This document shows positions 8,011 to 16,110 of a stretch of 64,000 bases of DNA, one piece after another. A model generated the notes under the pieces. The model had not been told where the DNA came from. It ran no database searches and saw only the letters and a program-made list of their open reading frames with translations. Position 1 is the first letter of the stretch; each line of letters begins with the position of its first letter. Position numbers and translations under genes: made by a program. This DNA is from Cyclobacteriaceae bacterium (GTDB taxonomy: Bacteria; Bacteroidota; Bacteroidia; Cytophagales; Cyclobacteriaceae), in contig JAHBUC010000003.1 in assembly GCA_019638275.1 (NCBI GenBank), forward strand, positions 124,001-188,000, given 5' to 3'.

Positions 8011-8580
8011 ATGGCGCTTAAACCTGGCTCAATAGCTCCGGATTTTACAGTTAACGATCAGGATGGCAAGTCTGTGTCGCTTTCGGGGTTAAAAGGAAAA
8101 AAAGTGGTACTCTACTTTTATCCAAAAGATCAGACGCCCGGTTGTACAGCTGAAGCCTGCAACCTGCGCGACAATTACAAGGTGCTGCAGAAGCAAGGCT
8201 ATGAAGTGTTGGGTGTAAGTACCGATTCAGAAAAATCGCATCAAAAATTTATAGCCAAAGAGAAATTACCTTTCCGGCTTTTGGCCGATGTGGATAAAGT
8301 AATCCACCAAAAATATGGCACGTGGGTAGAGAAATCCATGTATGGAAGAAAATACATGGGTACTGCGCGTGTCACCTACATCGTCAACGAACAAGGTGTA
8401 ATTGATGAGGTGATCGAAAAAGTGGACACCAGAAATCACGCAGACCAGATTTTGAAAAAGCAACCCGCTGCAAAAAAAGCGCCTGCAAAAAAGAAAACCT
8501 CTCCTGCTAAACGTGCTGTAAAGAAGGTTGCTAAAAAGAAATCGGCAACAAAAAAGAAAGTGGCAAAGAAAAAGAAGTAG
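8011..8580 (+). CDS. bcp: Bcp/PrxQ peroxiredoxin with histone-like C-terminal tail
   Basis: This is a thioredoxin-dependent peroxidase that reduces H2O2 and organic hydroperoxides. The core (residues 1-148) has YPKDQTPGCTAEACNLRD, which gives peroxidatic Cys45 and resolving Cys50 of the atypical 2-Cys Bcp class, and later FRLLADVDK and GTARVTYIV. Normal Bcp proteins end at about 150-155 residues. This one continues for 41 residues, from about 149, made almost only of Lys, Ala, Pro, Thr, Ser and Val, with 20 Lys. The tail resembles histone H1 C-termini and AlgP-like PAKK repeats, so DNA or RNA binding is inferred. It lies 2 nt after the M23 gene and 8 nt before the OmpA gene. Confidence 0.93.
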   Translation: MALKPGSIAPDFTVNDQDGKSVSLSGLKGKKVVLYFYPKDQTPGCTAEACNLRDNYKVLQKQGYEVLGVSTDSEKSHQKFIAKEKLPFRLLADVDKVIHQKYGTWVEKSMYGRKYMGTARVTYIVNEQGVIDEVIEKVDTRNHADQILKKQPAAKKAPAKKKTSPAKRAVKKVAKKKSATKKKVAKKKK

Positions 8581-8588
8581 GTTGGATT

Positions 8589-10571
8589 ATGTACAAGAGA
8601 CTACAACTTGGGTTTGTGTTTATATTGATGGCTGTAGCCTTGCAGGCTCAACAGTTAAAAACAATAATTGAAACAGGCGATCGTCATTACAGTAGAAAAA
8701 ACTACAGCGCTGCCATTGCCGCCTACCTGGAAGCCCTCCAGATAAACCCCGATGACGCACAGGTGAATTTCAAGTTGGGGATGGCCTATCTCTATTCGGA
8801 TACAAAATCAAAATCAGCTTCATACATTGATAAAGCCTATCGGTTAAATCCAGGTATTGATAATCGTATCAATTACCACCTGGGAATGGCGTTTCAGAAC
8901 ACCAACGAATTCAAAAAGGCGCGTGAGCAATTTGAAGCTTTTAAGAAAAAAAATCCACAGTTCTCCAACCTGGCGGAAGACCGCATTCAGGAATGCATCG
9001 TTGCTGATTCACTGACGCAGTTCGAACTAAATGTGGTAATTGAAAACCTTGGCCCGGTAGTTAATTCAAAACTCAACGAGTACTCCCCTATTATCTCTGC
9101 GGATGGAAACATGTTGATCTTTACATCCAACCGCGGTGAAGGCCCGAAAGGCGCTCAAAACCTGGAGGACATTTACGTTTCCTATAAGCGAAACGGAACA
9201 TGGACTGAGCCCAAAAAGATAAGCGATAACATCAACACCATCTACAACGATGCCGCTGCGTCACTTTCACCCGATGGCAAAACATTGTTTCTCTACTACG
9301 AAACCGGTGCAGGCGATATTTACACATCAAACTTTGATGGAACAGATTGGTCGAAGCCAGAACCGTTAAACAAAAACATCAACACGTCACAATATTGGGA
9401 AACCAGCGCCAGCGTTTCACCTGATGGCAAGCGACTTTACTTTGCCAGCAACCGCCCCGGTGGGTATGGCGAACTGGATCTGTACGTGAGCGAATTGGAC
9501 AGCAAGGGCCAATGGGGAAAAGCTACTAACCTCGGCCCGGTTGTGAATACACCGGGGAATGATGACTCGCCCTTCATTCACTATGATGGAGTTACGCTCT
9601 ACTTTTCTTCCGATGGTCATCCGAAGTTAGGCAACAGCGATATTTTTATTACCGAACTCATTAAAGGGCAATGGACCAAACCTATTAACATTGGTTACCC
9701 GGTTAATTCATGGGAGTATGATGGCTTTTTCAGTACATCACCTGACAAGAAAACTGGTTACTACGCCACCGTTAAAGAAGGCGGCTATGGCGGAGCAGAC
9801 ATTTATTCCATTCGTTTTCTCGAACCTAAGTACAAGCCAAAACCAGTACCGGTAGTTGTTGCGGAGAAACCGAAAGAACCTGCCAAACCAAAAGACCAGG
9901 ACTATGTTGATGCATCAATCGTTGAATTGCGTAATCAAAAAGTAGTAACCGTGTTGAAAGGCCAGGTAATTGATGAAACCACGGCCGAGCCATTGGCAGC
10001 GGTGATTTCACTGGTGAATAACGAGAACAAAAAACTCATGTCGAAGATTTACTCGAACCCTGAAACAGGTGAGTTTGAGTTGGTTATTCCACACGGTGGC
10101 AACTATGGTGTGGCCACTGAAAAAGTTGGGTACCTGTTCAACTCACTCAACTTTAACGTACCTAAATTTGCCGAGTATCAGGAAATCGACTTGCACATCA
10201 TCATGGTTCGGGCAGATGTAGGATCGAAAGTGGTATTGAAAAACATTTTCTTCGATGTGGGTAAGTTTGACCTGAAGACCGAATCATTAAGTGAGCTTGA
10301 TAAAATTAAAGACCTGCTCACCGGAAGTCCGAACCTGAAGGTTCAGATTAACGGACATACCGATAACACCGGAAGCGCCACTGCCAACAAGCAGCTTTCA
10401 CTGAGAAGAGCGACTGCCGTTGTGGATCACCTCGTTTCACTTGGTTTGGATGCATCGCGACTGACCGCCAAAGGATATGGCGCTGAGCGTCCAATTGTTT
10501 CCAATGATGATGAAATGGGTGGGCGCGAAATCAATCGCAGAACGGAAATTGAAATCATTCAAAGCAATTAA
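8589..10571 (+). CDS. PorE-like OmpA-family protein (TPR, beta-propeller, CRD, OmpA)
   Basis: This 660-residue envelope protein has a signal peptide ending near LQAQ. Next come TPR-like helices (about 22-135) and PD40/WD40-like blades (about 150-390, with repeated SADGNMLIFTSNR and SPDGKRLYFASNR units). A Pro/Lys linker (KPKPVPVVV) leads to a carboxypeptidase-regulatory-like domain (about 455-530). The C-terminal OmpA domain holds the peptidoglycan-binding NGHTDNTGS and RRATAVVDHL motifs. The same domain order is known for PorE of the Bacteroidota type IX secretion system. PorE is a lipoprotein, but no lipobox is seen here, so this may be a paralog with a general envelope-anchoring role. Confidence 0.88.
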   Translation: MYKRLQLGFVFILMAVALQAQQLKTIIETGDRHYSRKNYSAAIAAYLEALQINPDDAQVNFKLGMAYLYSDTKSKSASYIDKAYRLNPGIDNRINYHLGMAFQNTNEFKKAREQFEAFKKKNPQFSNLAEDRIQECIVADSLTQFELNVVIENLGPVVNSKLNEYSPIISADGNMLIFTSNRGEGPKGAQNLEDIYVSYKRNGTWTEPKKISDNINTIYNDAAASLSPDGKTLFLYYETGAGDIYTSNFDGTDWSKPEPLNKNINTSQYWETSASVSPDGKRLYFASNRPGGYGELDLYVSELDSKGQWGKATNLGPVVNTPGNDDSPFIHYDGVTLYFSSDGHPKLGNSDIFITELIKGQWTKPINIGYPVNSWEYDGFFSTSPDKKTGYYATVKEGGYGGADIYSIRFLEPKYKPKPVPVVVAEKPKEPAKPKDQDYVDASIVELRNQKVVTVLKGQVIDETTAEPLAAVISLVNNENKKLMSKIYSNPETGEFELVIPHGGNYGVATEKVGYLFNSLNFNVPKFAEYQEIDLHIIMVRADVGSKVVLKNIFFDVGKFDLKTESLSELDKIKDLLTGSPNLKVQINGHTDNTGSATANKQLSLRRATAVVDHLVSLGLDASRLTAKGYGAERPIVSNDDEMGGREINRRTEIEIIQSN

Positions 10572-10688
10572 TTCAGGTATTGCGGCATCCTCCTGCGCCC
10601 GGATTTTGGAGAGTTACTTGAATTCTCACATATTCGCGCATACCAAATCCACTTTTTTAAAACCGCGTTCAAATCCTAAACCGCAAGA

Positions 10689-11537
10689 ATGAAAACAGCT
10701 GATATCCAACAACTTAAAAAAACCTGTTCACAAGTTCGCAGAGACATCGTTCGCATGGTTCATGCCTGCCAATCGGGACACCCGGGTGGTTCATTGGGTT
10801 GTACTGAATTTTTTGTTGCGCTTTACTTCCACGTACTCAGACGCAAGTCCGGTTTCTCCATGGATGGCATGGGTGAGGATATTTTCTTCTTGTCGAACGG
10901 CCACATCTCACCGGTTTGGTACTCAACCCTGGCCCGCTCCGGGTATTTTGACACGAAAGAATTGGAAACCTTCCGTTTTCTGAATTCACGCTTGCAGGGA
11001 CATCCGGCCACGCATGAAGGACTACCCGGTATTCGGGTTGCATCCGGATCACTTGGTCAGGGCTTGTCGGTTGCTATTGGCGCAGCACAAACCAAGAAAT
11101 TGAATAATGATAATCACCTCGTATATGTTTTAATGGGCGATGGTGAACAGCAGGAAGGCCAGGTATGGGAAGCAGCCATGTATGCAGCGCACAATAAAGT
11201 GGATAACCTGATTGCTACCATCGACTATAACGGACAGCAGATTGATGGCCCAGTTAAAGAAATTTTGGATTTAAAAGATCTGAAAGCCAAGTGGGAAGCC
11301 TTTGGTTGGGAAGTACAGGAATTCAACGGCAACAACATGGAAGAATTGATTGCCGGCTTAGAGAAAGTACAAACGCTTACCGGAAAAGGAAAACCAGTAA
11401 TGAACCTGATGCGCACCGAAATGGGCTTTGGTGTTGACTTCATGATGAACTCACATAAGTGGCACGGTGTTGCTCCCAACGATGAGCAACTTGAAAAAGC
11501 ATTGGCTCAACTTGAAGAAACACTGGGCGATTATTAA
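10689..11537 (+). CDS. Transketolase, N-terminal (thiamine diphosphate-binding) subunit
   Basis: This is the first half of transketolase, the pentose phosphate enzyme that moves two-carbon ketol units. It is 282 residues. The ThDP motif begins GDGEQQEGQVWEA and ends in DYNGQQIDG. GHPGGSLGCTEFF near the N-terminus and GSLGQGLSVAIGAA are transketolase signatures. The C-terminal pyrimidine-binding and transketolase-C domains are absent because they are encoded separately at 13721-14674. Split transketolases are common in Bacteroidota and archaea. Here the two genes lie 2.2 kb apart instead of side by side. Confidence 0.95.
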   Translation: MKTADIQQLKKTCSQVRRDIVRMVHACQSGHPGGSLGCTEFFVALYFHVLRRKSGFSMDGMGEDIFFLSNGHISPVWYSTLARSGYFDTKELETFRFLNSRLQGHPATHEGLPGIRVASGSLGQGLSVAIGAAQTKKLNNDNHLVYVLMGDGEQQEGQVWEAAMYAAHNKVDNLIATIDYNGQQIDGPVKEILDLKDLKAKWEAFGWEVQEFNGNNMEELIAGLEKVQTLTGKGKPVMNLMRTEMGFGVDFMMNSHKWHGVAPNDEQLEKALAQLEETLGDY

Positions 11538-11546
11538 GTCGCGTGG

Positions 11547-12494
11547 ATGAAACACATCAAGCGAATTCTCTTAATCGTTGCTGCCGCGTTTGGCGTGCTC
11601 CTGATCAGCATACTGATTATTGGATTCAAGGTTGACATTTCCCCTCAAAAACTTGAAGAAAAGTATTTAACACCTGAGTCGAAATACATTCAGGTGCTTG
11701 ATGCCAACGTGCACATGCGCAAACGTGGGTCAGGCCCGGCCATCTTTCTTCTGCATGGAAGCTTTGCCTCGCTGCATACCTGGCAAGGTTGGGAAGATGA
11801 ACTCAGCAAATCATTCACAACAATTTCACTGGATTTACCCGGTCACGGATTAACCGGCCCGAATGAAACCGAAACTTATACAACCGACTATTATACAAAG
11901 CTGGTATTGGCACTTGCCGATAGTCTGAAGTATGACACCTTTTACGTTGCCGGTAACTCAATGGGCGGAACTGTAGCTTGGAAGCTGGCACTTCGGGCTC
12001 CTGAACGGGTAAAAAAACTTGTGCTGATTGATGCAGCAGGTTTCTGGAATGCAAACAAGAATACCGAAAGGCCCTGGATATTTAAGGCGCTGCAAAATCC
12101 CCTGTTTGGAGCAGGCTTCACCCACATTACGCCAAAGTTTGTATTTAACCTGAACATGAAACAGGTTTACGGTGATGAAAGTCTTGTAAGACAGGAAGTA
12201 ACCGACCGGTATTACGACTTGATGCTTCGTGAAGGCAATCGTGAAGCCACGTTAAAAAGGATTAAGCAGGATGAGCCTGATCAAAGCAACACCATCCAAC
12301 AGATTACCACCCCTACGCTGATTCTGTGGGGCAAAAAAGATCGCTGGATTCCGGTTGAGAATGCCTACTTGTTTCAACAAGCCATTAACGGTTCAAGGTT
12401 GGTTGTCATTGATGAAGCTGGTCATGTGCCCATGGAGGAAGTACCTTCGTCTTCATTAAAACCTGTGATGGAATTTCTTTTGAAAAATCCATAA
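11547..12494 (+). CDS. Membrane-anchored alpha/beta hydrolase
   Basis: This 315-residue protein has an N-terminal membrane segment (about residues 7-27). The alpha/beta-hydrolase fold follows: oxyanion-hole LLHGSFASLHTW, the nucleophile elbow GNSMGG (catalytic Ser), acid in ILWGKKDRWIP and His in DEAGHVPMEE. All triad members are present, so it is probably an active esterase, lipase or related hydrolase facing the periplasm. The substrate is unknown. It starts 9 nt after the transketolase N-subunit and may be co-transcribed with it. Confidence 0.88.
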   Translation: MKHIKRILLIVAAAFGVLLISILIIGFKVDISPQKLEEKYLTPESKYIQVLDANVHMRKRGSGPAIFLLHGSFASLHTWQGWEDELSKSFTTISLDLPGHGLTGPNETETYTTDYYTKLVLALADSLKYDTFYVAGNSMGGTVAWKLALRAPERVKKLVLIDAAGFWNANKNTERPWIFKALQNPLFGAGFTHITPKFVFNLNMKQVYGDESLVRQEVTDRYYDLMLREGNREATLKRIKQDEPDQSNTIQQITTPTLILWGKKDRWIPVENAYLFQQAINGSRLVVIDEAGHVPMEEVPSSSLKPVMEFLLKNP

Positions 12495-12609
12495 GTCTAC
12501 AACTGATTTTTATCAGGTTATTTGTTCATTCATCGGAATTCATCTTTACTCATCGGAAATTTGCTGGATTTATTGAACGATCGTGCATGATGGCACGTTG
12601 TAAAAGTGT

Positions 12610-12651
12610 AGTTGTTCAACAACTGCCGGAATGCTTTGAAAGTATCAAAGC
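12610..12651. promoter_or_regulatory. Two dyads upstream of the YtxH gene
   Basis: AGTTGTT-C-AACAACT (12610-12624) and GCTTTGA-AAGTA-TCAAAGC (12633-12651) are two perfect dyads within 42 nt, ending 24 nt before the ATG. Their position suits operators or a folded leader. No regulator is indicated. Confidence 0.35.
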
Positions 12652-12675
12652 GTACAACCTTAATCCAAACATTTT

Positions 12676-12927
12676 ATGAATACAGTAGGAAAAGTAGCAC
12701 TCGGAGTTTTAAGTGGAGTAGCGGTTGGCGTAGTTGCCGGCATTTTAATTGCCCCCAGCAGTGGAAAGAAAACCCGCAGAAAGCTGATGGGCAAATCGAA
12801 GGAATTAACAGACCGTGTTTCCGAAACGTATGACGGCATGAAGAAGGCGTACAACAAAAAGTTGGATTCATTAGCCGGAAACGGAAAAACAGGTATTGAC
12901 TCCATCAAAGAGTCGATGAAAGTTTAA
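12676..12927 (+). CDS. YtxH-domain small membrane protein
   Basis: This 83-residue protein begins with a Gly/Ala/Val-rich membrane segment (VALGVLSGVAVGVVAGILIAPSSG). The APSSGKKTRRKL junction is characteristic of the YtxH family (general-stress-type membrane proteins). The remainder is a charged amphipathic helix rich in Lys. By family the tail lies in the cytoplasm, and no biochemical role is established. It is followed by a clear terminator at 12954-12981 and preceded by two dyads, so it is probably a separate unit. Confidence 0.88.
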   Translation: MNTVGKVALGVLSGVAVGVVAGILIAPSSGKKTRRKLMGKSKELTDRVSETYDGMKKAYNKKLDSLAGNGKTGIDSIKESMKV

Positions 12928-12953
12928 TTAACCAATTGCCGATAATTTATTCG

Positions 12954-12981
12954 AAACACCGCAGACTGGCGGTGTTTTTTT
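12954..12981 (+). terminator. Rho-independent terminator after the YtxH gene
   Basis: A perfect 9-bp stem (AAACACCGC at 12954-12962 and GCGGTGTTT at 12969-12977, loop AGACTG) is followed by T residues, giving a run of seven T in all. It lies 27 nt past the YtxH stop codon. Confidence 0.85.
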
Positions 12982-13038
12982 ATGCCCTTCAAGTAGCTTA
13001 CTAAAAACAAGACCAGTTTAATTCGCTAAATTGGGATC

Positions 13039-13479
13039 ATGTTTCACCTCATCTACGTTAGCCACACAACCAGGCCATTATCTGAATCTGAACTGGTAGA
13101 CATTCTCCGCACCAGTCGGGAGAATAACGCCAGGAAAAACATAACGGGCATGTTGCTCTACTTAAATGACAAGTTCATTCAAGTATTGGAGGGCGAAGAA
13201 GAAACTGTAAAGGAACTGTTTGATCAGATCTGCTCTGACCTGCGGCACAACCGTGTAATTCAGGTATTGGAGGGTAACGCTGCCGATCGCACATTTAAAG
13301 ACTGGTCGATGGGATTTAAACGCTTATATGATGAGGATGAAATTGAGGCGTTATCTGGATTTAAGGACATCGACAGCATCTTCTCATCGGAAGAACCAAT
13401 AAACGGTAATTTGCTCCTAACCTTCCTGACTATTTTCTACAAAAAGAACATCACTGATTTTGCAGAACTACCCGGTTAA
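13039..13479 (+). CDS. BLUF-domain blue-light (FAD) photoreceptor
   Basis: The 146-residue protein is a stand-alone BLUF domain, which binds FAD and senses blue light through a hydrogen-bond switch. The key residues are all present with the spacing known from AppA: Tyr6, Asn30, Gln48, Trp89 and Met91 (LIYVS, RENNARKNITG, FIQVLEG, DWSMGF). About 45 C-terminal residues form the cap helices. There is no attached output domain, so it probably signals through a protein partner. It lies between the two transketolase halves, after the terminator at 12954-12981. The partner cannot be told. Confidence 0.93.
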   Translation: MFHLIYVSHTTRPLSESELVDILRTSRENNARKNITGMLLYLNDKFIQVLEGEEETVKELFDQICSDLRHNRVIQVLEGNAADRTFKDWSMGFKRLYDEDEIEALSGFKDIDSIFSSEEPINGNLLLTFLTIFYKKNITDFAELPG

Positions 13480-13483
13480 CGGA

Positions 13484-13570
13484 TTAAATAATGAACCAGG
13501 GAAGGATCGCAATGCTCATGGCAATCAAAAACCAAATCAGATACTTCTTGTCATCCTTATCCATAGCCAT
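13484..13570 (-). CDS. Candidate 28-residue small membrane protein
   Basis: A short minus-strand frame encodes a charged N-terminus (DKDDKKY) followed by one hydrophobic stretch of about 18 residues (LIWFLIAMSIAILPWFII), a layout common among single-pass microproteins. Two ATGs are possible (13570 and 13564). The stop lies 4 nt from the convergent BLUF stop codon. I see no strong promoter. Evidence is limited to composition and position, so it may be a chance frame. Confidence 0.35.
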   Translation of the reverse strand: MAMDKDDKKYLIWFLIAMSIAILPWFII

Positions 13571-13720
13571 ACAGCGGGTTACCTAGCACGAATACGCAAA
13601 GGCCACCGAAAAGTTTTGGAAAACGACTTACCGTCCCGATTTTAACAAGCCGTTAACATTTCAGCTTTTCAAAAGGAATTGTATACTTGTGCTTTCATTT
13701 TTCAACCACGCATACCCATC

Positions 13721-14674
13721 ATGACTAAGTTTACCTTCACCGAAAAAAAAGATACCCGCTCAGGCTTTGGCGTTGGCTTACTTGAGCTAGGCCGTAAAAA
13801 CCCCAATGTGGTGGGCTTGTGTGCCGACCTTACAGGCTCACTAAAAATGGATGCCTTTAAAAAGGAATTCCCCGATCGGTTTTTTCAGGTAGGCATTGCT
13901 GAAGCCAATATGATGGGCCTTGCCGCAGGTATGACGATTGGCGGTAAAATTCCCTTTACTGGAACATTTGCCAACTTTTCAACGGGTCGCGTATATGATC
14001 AGATCCGCCAGTCGATAGCATACTCACATAAAAACGTAAAAATCTGCGCCTCACATGCAGGCGTAACCCTGGGTGAAGATGGTGCCACACACCAGATTCT
14101 GGAAGACATTGGCATGATGAGGATGCTGCCGGGCATGACGGTGATTGTGCCTTGCGATTACAATCAAACCAAAGCAGCAACCCTGGCTTTGGGCGATCAT
14201 CATGGTCCGGCTTACCTGCGCTTTGGCAGACCATCATGGCCAATTTTCATGGCACCCGACCGACCCTTCACCATTGGAAAAGCTGATAAGCTTGTTGATG
14301 GTAATGATGTGAGCATTTTTGCCTGTGGCCACATGGTGTGGCAAGCCATTGAGGCCGAAGCGGCTTTGGCTGAGAAAGGCATCCGGGCTGAGGTTATAAA
14401 TATTCATACCATCAAACCGCTTGATGTTGCAGCCGTGCTTGAATCTGTACAAAAAACCGGCTGTGCTGTCACGTGCGAAGAGCATCAAATAAACGGAGGC
14501 CTTGGCGATAGCATTGCTCAGGTACTTAGTCGACATTACCCCGCCCCTATTGAAATGGTGGCCGTAAATGATTCATTTGGTGAAAGTGGAACGCCTACGC
14601 AATTGTTGAAGAAGTACGGCCTGGCTCCGGAAAATATTGTTGCTGCCGTGGAAAAGGTAATCGGACGGAAGTAA
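13721..14674 (+). CDS. Transketolase, C-terminal subunit
   Basis: This is the second half of transketolase, 317 residues from the ATG at 13721. The open frame extends 14 codons upstream with poor coding character. It contains the pyrimidine-binding domain with the catalytic Glu region (FFQVGIAEANMMGLAAGM), GATHQILEDIGMMRMLPGM, and the transketolase-C domain (ACGHMVWQAIEAEAAL through GESGTPTQLLKKYGL). It works only with the N-terminal subunit encoded at 10689-11537. A near-consensus -7 box (TATACTTG, 13682-13689) suggests that it has its own promoter. Confidence 0.95.
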   Translation: MTKFTFTEKKDTRSGFGVGLLELGRKNPNVVGLCADLTGSLKMDAFKKEFPDRFFQVGIAEANMMGLAAGMTIGGKIPFTGTFANFSTGRVYDQIRQSIAYSHKNVKICASHAGVTLGEDGATHQILEDIGMMRMLPGMTVIVPCDYNQTKAATLALGDHHGPAYLRFGRPSWPIFMAPDRPFTIGKADKLVDGNDVSIFACGHMVWQAIEAEAALAEKGIRAEVINIHTIKPLDVAAVLESVQKTGCAVTCEEHQINGGLGDSIAQVLSRHYPAPIEMVAVNDSFGESGTPTQLLKKYGLAPENIVAAVEKVIGRK

Positions 14675-14706
14675 TTCACGCACATTGGTGTGTGTTCCAT
14701 TGGTCC

Positions 14707-14733
14707 CATTGGTCTGTGTCCCACAGACCAATG
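14707..14733. terminator. Perfect 12-bp hairpin after the transketolase C-subunit gene
   Basis: CATTGGTCTGTG (14707-14718) and CACAGACCAATG (14722-14733) pair exactly around a 3-nt loop. It is preceded by two more ATTGGT words at about 14684 and 14699. It separates transketolase from the arsenic operon. No T-run follows, so it may be a Rho-dependent or RNA-stability element. Confidence 0.5.
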
Positions 14734-14804
14734 TCATGCAATTTGAAAATAAGTTCTGTACACCAAAAAATAATCTTAAAAAACCGCTCTGAGCCGAAAC
14801 CTTT

Positions 14805-14820
14805 ATCGTAATTTTACGAT
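14805..14820. promoter_or_regulatory. ArsR operator dyad in front of arsR
   Basis: ATCGTAATTTTACGAT has two perfect 7-nt arms and ends 11 nt before the arsR ATG. A near-identical 16-nt dyad sits in front of arsM at 15180-15195. The TAATTTTA inside resembles the -7 box, so a bound repressor would block the promoter. Confidence 0.65.
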
Positions 14821-14831
14821 TATAAACAGGT

Positions 14832-15161
14832 ATGGGATTAACCAAAACAGCCGGCTTTAGCAAAACCGAAATCGAACTAGCCGAACTGGCCAAGGCACTG
14901 GCCCATCCTGCCCGAATTGCTATCATCAAGCACCTGATAAATGCCAAAAGCTGTATCTGTGGTGATATCGTAGATGAACTCCCCCTCTCCCAATCCACCG
15001 TATCACAGCACCTGAAAGAATTGAAAGAAGCCGGTATCATTAAAGGAAATATTTCGGGTAACAGTGTATGCTATTGCATTGATGAAAAAGTCTGGAAGAA
15101 AGCTGAAAAAATGCTGAGCGCACTGTTTGAAAGCTTTGATCAGGCAAATACCTGTTGCTAA
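14832..15161 (+). CDS. arsR: ArsR-family arsenic-responsive repressor
   Basis: This 109-residue winged-helix regulator opens an arsenic operon. The helix-turn-helix region is [21 protein letters not shown]. Just before it, SCICGD occupies the position of the ELCVCDL metal-binding motif of classical ArsR proteins, and CYC and a terminal CC give further possible thiol ligands for As(III). Arsenite binding should release it from the dyads at 14805-14820 and 15180-15195. The downstream genes methylate, reduce and export arsenic. Confidence 0.93.
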   Translation: MGLTKTAGFSKTEIELAELAKALAHPARIAIIKHLINAKSCICGDIVDELPLSQSTVSQHLKELKEAGIIKGNISGNSVCYCIDEKVWKKAEKMLSALFESFDQANTCC

Positions 15162-15179
15162 AATTTTTTACTCAAAACC

Positions 15180-15195
15180 ATCGCAATATTACGAT
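15180..15195. promoter_or_regulatory. Second ArsR operator dyad, in front of arsM
   Basis: ATCGCAATATTACGAT differs from the arsR dyad at only three of 16 positions, and its arms pair with one mismatch. It lies 19 nt upstream of the arsM ATG, in the 53-nt gap between arsR and arsM, which suggests a second regulated promoter inside the operon. Confidence 0.6.
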
Positions 15196-15214
15196 ATAAA
15201 AAATTCCAACTGAT

Positions 15215-16102
15215 ATGAAAACTCAAGAAACTTCTGAATCACTAAAAGAACTGGTAAAAGAAAAATATGGTCAGATTGCTGATCAGAGCTACACAGAAAA
15301 TGCAACAAGCTGTTGTGGTGCCGGTGGGTGTTCTACCATGGATTACACCATTATGGCAGAAGATTACACACAACTAAAGGGCTATGTAGCCGATGCTGAT
15401 CTGGGTTTAGGGTGTGGATTGCCAACTGAATTTGCATTGATCAAAGAAGGTGATACCGTTATTGATTTAGGTTCCGGTGCAGGTAACGATGCCTTTGTTG
15501 CCCGAAGCATCGCGGGTGAAAAAGGGAAAATAATCGGTATCGACTTTACTGAAAAGATGATTGATAAAGCGCGCGTCAATGCAGAGAAACTTGGCTTTAA
15601 CAATGTTGAGTTTCGCTTTGGCGACATTGAAAAAATGCCTGTTACTGCTAATGTTGCCGATGTAGTGGTGAGCAATTGCGTGTTGAACCTTGTGCCCAAC
15701 AAAAAACAGGCTTTTGCCGAAATGTTCCGGGTAATTAAACCCGGTGGTCACTTCAGTGTTTCGGATATTGTATTACAAGGTGAGTTGCCTGCAGGCTTAC
15801 AGAAAAGCGCGGAGATGTATGCCGGCTGTGTGGCTGGAGCCATTCAACAGGATGAGTACATTCAATTGATTCAGGATGCAGGATTTGAAAACGTAACGGT
15901 GCAAAAGGAAAGAAAGATTACCATTCCAGAAGATATTCTTTCAGTATACCTGAACGACTCGGAAATGGAAAAATATAAAAACGGAGCACTGGGTATTTAC
16001 AGCATTACCGTGTACGGTGAGAAACCTGGAGCTGAGCGCATTAAACAACTGGCTGAAGAGAGAAAGGCTACTTGCTGCGGATCGGATTCAACCTGCTGTT
16101 AA
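15215..16102 (+). CDS. arsM: Arsenite S-adenosylmethionine methyltransferase
   Basis: This 295-residue enzyme methylates As(III) using S-adenosylmethionine in the cytoplasm. The Rossmann methyltransferase domain shows the SAM site VIDLGSGAGNDAF and the GDIEKMP and SNCVLNLVPNK motifs. Cysteines at expected arsenic-binding places are present: the N-terminal SCCGAGGC (33, 34, 39), GLGCG (about 66), SNC and AGCVAG. The C-terminus carries two CC pairs (ATCCGSDSTCC), as in many bacterial ArsM. It lies between arsR and arsC. Confidence 0.95.
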   Translation: MKTQETSESLKELVKEKYGQIADQSYTENATSCCGAGGCSTMDYTIMAEDYTQLKGYVADADLGLGCGLPTEFALIKEGDTVIDLGSGAGNDAFVARSIAGEKGKIIGIDFTEKMIDKARVNAEKLGFNNVEFRFGDIEKMPVTANVADVVVSNCVLNLVPNKKQAFAEMFRVIKPGGHFSVSDIVLQGELPAGLQKSAEMYAGCVAGAIQQDEYIQLIQDAGFENVTVQKERKITIPEDILSVYLNDSEMEKYKNGALGIYSITVYGEKPGAERIKQLAEERKATCCGSDSTCC

Positions 16103-16110
16103 GCATAACA

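Noticed and set aside
10477..10692. 71-codon plus-strand frame over the end of the OmpA gene
   Set aside because: It is an out-of-frame shadow of the OmpA domain that ends at the transketolase start.
13460..13645. 61-codon plus-strand frame between BLUF and the transketolase C-subunit
   Set aside because: It overlaps the end of BLUF out of frame and lacks coding character. The minus-strand 28-residue frame is more plausible.
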